Positions 60,587 to 64,000 of a stretch of DNA of 64,000 bases are shown here, piece by piece. The translations under genes and the position numbers were made by a program. The notes below the pieces were generated by a model, which saw nothing but the letters and a program-made list of their open reading frames with translations, searched no databases and was not told the origin of the DNA. The stretch's first letter is position 1. Each line of letters starts with the position of its first letter. Location: the NCBI GenBank assembly GCA_029262455.1, contig JAJCZJ010000019.1:1-64000 (forward strand), given 5' to 3'. This DNA comes from Deltaproteobacteria bacterium (lineage in GTDB: Bacteria > Desulfobacterota > Binatia > HRBIN30 > CADEER01).

Positions 60587-61397
60587 TCGCGAAGCCGGGT
60601 TCTCACTGATCGAAATTCTGGTGGCGATGGTGCTCACCGGGATTGCGATGGCGGTATTCGTGCGTGATTTTGGCTACACGGTGCAGTCGCGGCGCGAGAT
60701 GGATCTGGTTGCCGAAACGCAGCAGGCCTTGCATGCCACGCAGACCTTCGTCACCCAGGAGTTGCGTCAGGCGGGTGCCTGCTTGCCGCAGACCGGTGAA
60801 TTCATTGCCATGGAAGCTACCAATGTTGGAGTCGTCGATGAGTTGACGGTTCGCATCGGCATTGCCGACCGAGCGAGTTTGGCGTGTGTGACGACTGTTT
60901 TGACGAGCAATCATTCGCCAGGGGAAAACAAGCTCAAGGTACAGGACGGTTCGGCGTTTGAGGTCGATCAGTGGATTTACGTCACGCGTCCGGGGGGGCA
61001 GGGGGGCACGTTTCGTGTCGCGTCCGTGAAGATCGACGAACTCAAGATTGCCGGCGGGCTCGACGCCACCTATGTGACTGGTGGCGGTGTTTACGCCATC
61101 GAAGAGCGAGTCTACACGGTCCAAACCGTGGGGGATGTCCCGATATTGACGGTGTCGATCGATGGTGAGCCGGCGCAGCCTCTGGTCGCGGGTGTTGAAG
61201 AGTTTAATGTGCGCTATCGGATGGAGCCATGTCCGCCGTGCAGTCCGATTGACGCTCCTGCGACCTCGGCGGAGTGGCGCAATGTGCGCGAGGTCGAGTT
61301 GCATGTCGTGGCTCGGTCGACGGCCAGGGGGCCGCGGGACGGGGAGTATGTTCGGATGGATGGAAGCACTACGGTTCGCCCCCGCAACCTCCTCTAG
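60546..61397 (+). CDS. Type IV minor pilin (PilW/GspJ-like)
   Basis: 283 residues. The leader ends before 'FSLIEILVAMVLTGIAMAV', the prepilin signature. 'FVTQELRQAGACLP' fits PilW, and the longer C-terminal part is a beta-rich domain with 'YRMEPCPPC'. It is larger than most GspJ, as PilW usually is. Its start overlaps the preceding gene by 41 bases. Two short G-runs (7 and 6) lie at about 60992-61006. Confidence 0.87.
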   Translation: MSSRLFTRSSRVVDREAGFSLIEILVAMVLTGIAMAVFVRDFGYTVQSRREMDLVAETQQALHATQTFVTQELRQAGACLPQTGEFIAMEATNVGVVDELTVRIGIADRASLACVTTVLTSNHSPGENKLKVQDGSAFEVDQWIYVTRPGGQGGTFRVASVKIDELKIAGGLDATYVTGGGVYAIEERVYTVQTVGDVPILTVSIDGEPAQPLVAGVEEFNVRYRMEPCPPCSPIDAPATSAEWRNVREVELHVVARSTARGPRDGEYVRMDGSTTVRPRNLL

Positions 61398-61418
61398 GTG
61401 TATGAGATTTCCTTGGCA

Positions 61419-63629
61419 ATGACGAGACTTCATAGCGAGCGCGGGGCGGCGCTGTTGACCGCCTTGATCTTGATGGGTGCTCTGAGCGCCATCGCAACGG
61501 TACACGCTCTCAACGTGCGAGCCTCGTTGCGGTTGCGCGGGGCAACGGCAGAGCGGCGTGTCGGCTACTACGCCGCCGAGGGTGGGCTCAACGTCGGGAT
61601 GACGCGTTTTGCGAACATCTTTCGCGATGGTCACACGCCCCAAGCGGGCGACTTCAATCAGTCCTTTACGCTCGACGATCACGAAGTTTCGATGACGCTG
61701 TCAACGGTCAGCGGCTGTGACCCGTGTGCGCCGACGCGGATTCCAATCGGCGAAGTTTTTGCCGGGCTGAATACCTTGCCGTACCGCTACACCGTACACT
61801 CGGAGTCGGAGCGCAATACGGGTGATACCGCGGCCCATGTCGCTGGCGAATTCGATATTCACAACATTCCGATCTTCCAGTTCCTCGCTTTCATCGATTC
61901 GCACCTATTCGTCATGCCGCTCAAGGACATGGAGTTGCACGGCCGGCTCCACACGAATGGCAATCTGTATATTCAGCCCGATGCCTTGCTCGAAATCGAG
62001 GATCTACCTGGCGTTATCAGCAACGTACAGGTTACCTCGGTCGGCGATATCTTTCGCGGCGGCCGCAAGTACGATGCGTCGTGGCGCTGCTGGGGCGATG
62101 CCTTCATCGACAAGAACGAAGATGTCGTCGCGCCGCTGGGAGATCTCGACCCGTTGGAGCTCAAGTGTGCCACGACTTCGGCGTTACCGGATTCGACGCT
62201 CGACAACTGGCTCGGGACGATCAACTCCGGTGTGAACAACATCGTAACTCCATCGGTCGATATCTTCGACAGACTCACAGGCTCGTACTGGCAGAGCGCC
62301 GATTTGCGCATCGTGTTGCGCGTGGATACGCCGCTCAATCCGGGGATCAATTTTGCGGATGGCGATCTTTGCCCGACTGGCCCCGCTCCTGGGCCGACCG
62401 CCGGGTTGCACTTGATCGAGGTGCAGAACCTGAGTGGTGCGCAGGACGTCGCGAAGACGCGGCAACTTTGGCGCTTCATGTGTGAGAAGCGAGGTGCGTT
62501 GTTCTATACCGACGTGCCAGCGCCGGCACCGATTCCACCGACGAATGCTGTGGCTGGGGCGGGCCAGTATGCGCCCCCCTTCAATCCGGGGAATGTGTAC
62601 CGTCGCGTCGGTGAGGATACGTCTGGGGACGGCGTGATCAACGCAACGGACAGCAACGAGGAAATCTGCCCGACCGGGGGAGCGGCGTCGCCGGCGCCAC
62701 CGTGGAGTATCCCGGCTTATTGCCCGGCCTGGCCGAATAACCCCACTACCACCGTTACTCCGAATCGCTGGTATCAGGACATGGACTACCGCCGGGGAGG
62801 TTTCTGGAATCACCGTGAGCAGCAGTGGATGTATCTGCTCAACCTGAATCTACGGGCGTTGATCGAGTGGAACCAGATCAACGGCGACGTGTTGTATCCG
62901 CACGGCGACGAGAGCGATGGTGGCTTGGTCCTGTTCATGTCCGTGCAGGGCCCGCTCTCGAATGGAATGAACAATTACGGCATTCGGGTCTTCGACTCGG
63001 CAGACTTGGATACGACCAACGCGGTTTTTGCGCCGGGTGCGGCGGATCCGACGGGCGTTTCGGTGGTCAGTGATCAGGCCGCGATCGTTCAGGGAAACTT
63101 CAATACGGTGGACAAGTTCCCTGCTGCGGTGATGGCAGACGCGGTTCACATCTTGTCTCAGGGGTGGGAGGTGCCTTCCGCGGTGACTGTGCCGCCGACA
63201 GATAACGATCTCAAGAGTGTCTTTCTTCTTTCATCCGATGTTCGGAACGTTCCAGCCCAAGACTTCCCGGGCACCGGGACGTTCAATGGTCCGAATGACC
63301 TCGGTATCAACGCCGCGTTTCTCTTCGGGCTCGGACCGAGCACTCTCGACGACGATTGGTATAACGGCGGTCTCGAGAACTTTGCCCGCACTTTGGAGAG
63401 TTGGGAGAACCGCACGTTGAACTACCTTGGATCTTACGTCAGCCTCGGTCCGGCGCAGCACAAGCTCAATAACTGGGCCTGTGGCTCGGGTGACTCCTGC
63501 AATATCTATGAGCCGCCGACGCGGTTGTTCGACTACGACACTGACTTCGACATGGTCGAGAACCTGCCGCCGATGACGCCGCGTTTCGTGTACCTGCAGC
63601 AGCGCATGTATACGCGATTCTACGATTAG
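61419..63629 (+). CDS. PilX-type pilus assembly protein with a long C-terminal domain
   Basis: 736 residues. The N-terminus 'RLHSERGAALLTALILMG' is the PilX_N signal, without the Glu at position 5 of major pilins, followed by 'RRVGYYAAEGGLNVGMTRFA'. Ordinary PilX proteins are about 170-200 residues; this one carries a further ~550-residue domain, with an Asp-rich 'TSGDGVINATDSNEE' segment and several Cys pairs. It could sit at the pilus tip like PilY1 partners, with the pilin-like N-terminus holding it in the fibre. ATG at 61419 is used; GTG at 61398 is also open. It is the last gene of the operon, 22 bases from the previous one. Confidence 0.8.
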   Translation: MTRLHSERGAALLTALILMGALSAIATVHALNVRASLRLRGATAERRVGYYAAEGGLNVGMTRFANIFRDGHTPQAGDFNQSFTLDDHEVSMTLSTVSGCDPCAPTRIPIGEVFAGLNTLPYRYTVHSESERNTGDTAAHVAGEFDIHNIPIFQFLAFIDSHLFVMPLKDMELHGRLHTNGNLYIQPDALLEIEDLPGVISNVQVTSVGDIFRGGRKYDASWRCWGDAFIDKNEDVVAPLGDLDPLELKCATTSALPDSTLDNWLGTINSGVNNIVTPSVDIFDRLTGSYWQSADLRIVLRVDTPLNPGINFADGDLCPTGPAPGPTAGLHLIEVQNLSGAQDVAKTRQLWRFMCEKRGALFYTDVPAPAPIPPTNAVAGAGQYAPPFNPGNVYRRVGEDTSGDGVINATDSNEEICPTGGAASPAPPWSIPAYCPAWPNNPTTTVTPNRWYQDMDYRRGGFWNHREQQWMYLLNLNLRALIEWNQINGDVLYPHGDESDGGLVLFMSVQGPLSNGMNNYGIRVFDSADLDTTNAVFAPGAADPTGVSVVSDQAAIVQGNFNTVDKFPAAVMADAVHILSQGWEVPSAVTVPPTDNDLKSVFLLSSDVRNVPAQDFPGTGTFNGPNDLGINAAFLFGLGPSTLDDDWYNGGLENFARTLESWENRTLNYLGSYVSLGPAQHKLNNWACGSGDSCNIYEPPTRLFDYDTDFDMVENLPPMTPRFVYLQQRMYTRFYD

Positions 63630-63650
63630 CAGCGGTAACCAATTGGCCAG

Positions 63651-63681
63651 CGAGCCGCGGTGTTCCATGGTGCGCGGCTCG
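63651..63681 (+). terminator. Hairpin after the pilin operon
   Basis: CGAGCCGCG-(13 bases)-CGCGGCTCG is a perfect 9-bp stem, 22 bases after the stop at 63629, in the gap before the convergent partial gene. There is no T-run. Confidence 0.5.
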
Positions 63682-63789
63682 GCAGGCGCCTCGCGCTGCG
63701 TGGCTTTTGGTGACGTTCGAGTGGCGGTCGAAGTAGCGAGCGGTCGAGCGAGTGGTGTGCAACGCCGCAGGAGCACGGGCCTCTCCCTG

Positions 63790-64000
63790 CTATCGGTACG
63801 TATAGTTCGTTGTCGAGCGGTTGGAGTCTCTTACCTTGAGGATTCCTTCTTCTCGTTCGATGTCGAGGGAGAAAACGCGGAGCGATTCGATTCGGTGTGG
63901 GACGAGAGTTTCGGCCTCGGTATCGACAATGAGCTGGGTGGTTGCTTCGACGCCCGCCAACTTCGGTGGACCGTCGGGACCCCAGTCTTCGACGCCGAGC
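63790..64000 (-). CDS. 3' end of an unrecognised gene entering from the right edge
   Basis: The minus strand from 63999 down is open for 69 codons to a TAG at 63790-63792. The translation ('LGVEDWGPDGPPKLAGVEAT' to 'RSTTNYTYR') has balanced composition and strong GC at third positions, like a real coding end. No start is present, so the gene begins beyond 64000. It converges on the pilin operon. I do not recognise the family. Confidence 0.55.
   Translation of the reverse strand, partial: LGVEDWGPDGPPKLAGVEATTQLIVDTEAETLVPHRIESLRVFSLDIEREEGILKVRDSNRSTTNYTYR

Overview
The window is about 64 kb of high-GC bacterial DNA from a Gram-negative organism: it has a TonB-dependent receptor, lipoproteins, secreted c-type cytochromes and type IV minor pilins. 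Three things point to an uncultured lineage once placed in the Deltaproteobacteria (Binatota-like is my best guess, an inference only). These are the mix of amidohydrolases, an F420/LLM-type oxidoreductase, acyl-CoA enzymes and a sulfotransferase; the secreted proteins with Thr-Pro linkers and dockerin-like Asp-rich tails; and short dispersed palindromic repeats of the kind common in environmental genomes. I found no rRNA, tRNA, CRISPR array, transposase, phage gene or HTH regulator. About 45 genes are supported, plus one decayed gene.

Layout. 0.5-8 kb: a very large secreted Kunitz/Kazal protease-inhibitor protein, a dockerin-tailed secreted protein, a sulfotransferase, a lipoprotein, and the remains of a repeat-family secreted protein. 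8.5-16.6 kb: acyl-CoA dehydrogenase, a cysteine synthase-rhodanese fusion divergent from a sulfite/nitrite reductase with a HEPN-like tail (sulfur assimilation), then an ATP/ADP-carrier-like transporter and a class-A-beta-lactamase-fold hydrolase. 16.6-26.2 kb (minus strand): a second beta-lactamase-fold hydrolase, a signal-peptide-bearing dikinase with glucan-water-dikinase-like domain order, and a 1,700-residue secreted protein joining beta-propellers, a di-haem MauG-type domain, a carbohydrate-binding-like domain and a dockerin-like tail.

26.4-44 kb looks catabolic: a flavin split-barrel protein, two amidohydrolases in a translationally coupled pair, a single-chain biotin-dependent acyl-CoA carboxylase, a PI-PLC-like lipoprotein, an LLM oxidoreductase, a TonB receptor with a G9 tract at its ribosome-binding site, a lipoprotein hydrolase, two aldolases, a DUF1499 lipoprotein and an acyl-CoA ligase. 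44-52 kb: a dockerin/cytochrome P460-like protein, small secreted or membrane proteins, a MaoC-type hydratase next to a tandemly duplicated palindromic repeat, a DapB-like dehydrogenase, an APH-family phosphotransferase, a cyclic-nucleotide-binding protein, and a Thr-Pro-rich secreted protein behind a perfect sigma-54 promoter match. 52-64 kb: UbiA-family prenyltransferase, lysophospholipid acyltransferase, TerC, an amidohydrolase and SDR, a family-39 glycosyltransferase, a four-gene minor-pilin operon, and the 3' end of a gene entering from the right edge.

The items most worth a second look are the multi-inhibitor protein, the exported GWD-like dikinase next to two beta-lactamase-fold hydrolases and a nucleotide carrier, the dockerin-like tails on four unrelated secreted proteins, the giant di-haem protein, the extra cysteine quartet and HEPN tail of the sulfite reductase, and the candidate phase-variable TonB receptor.
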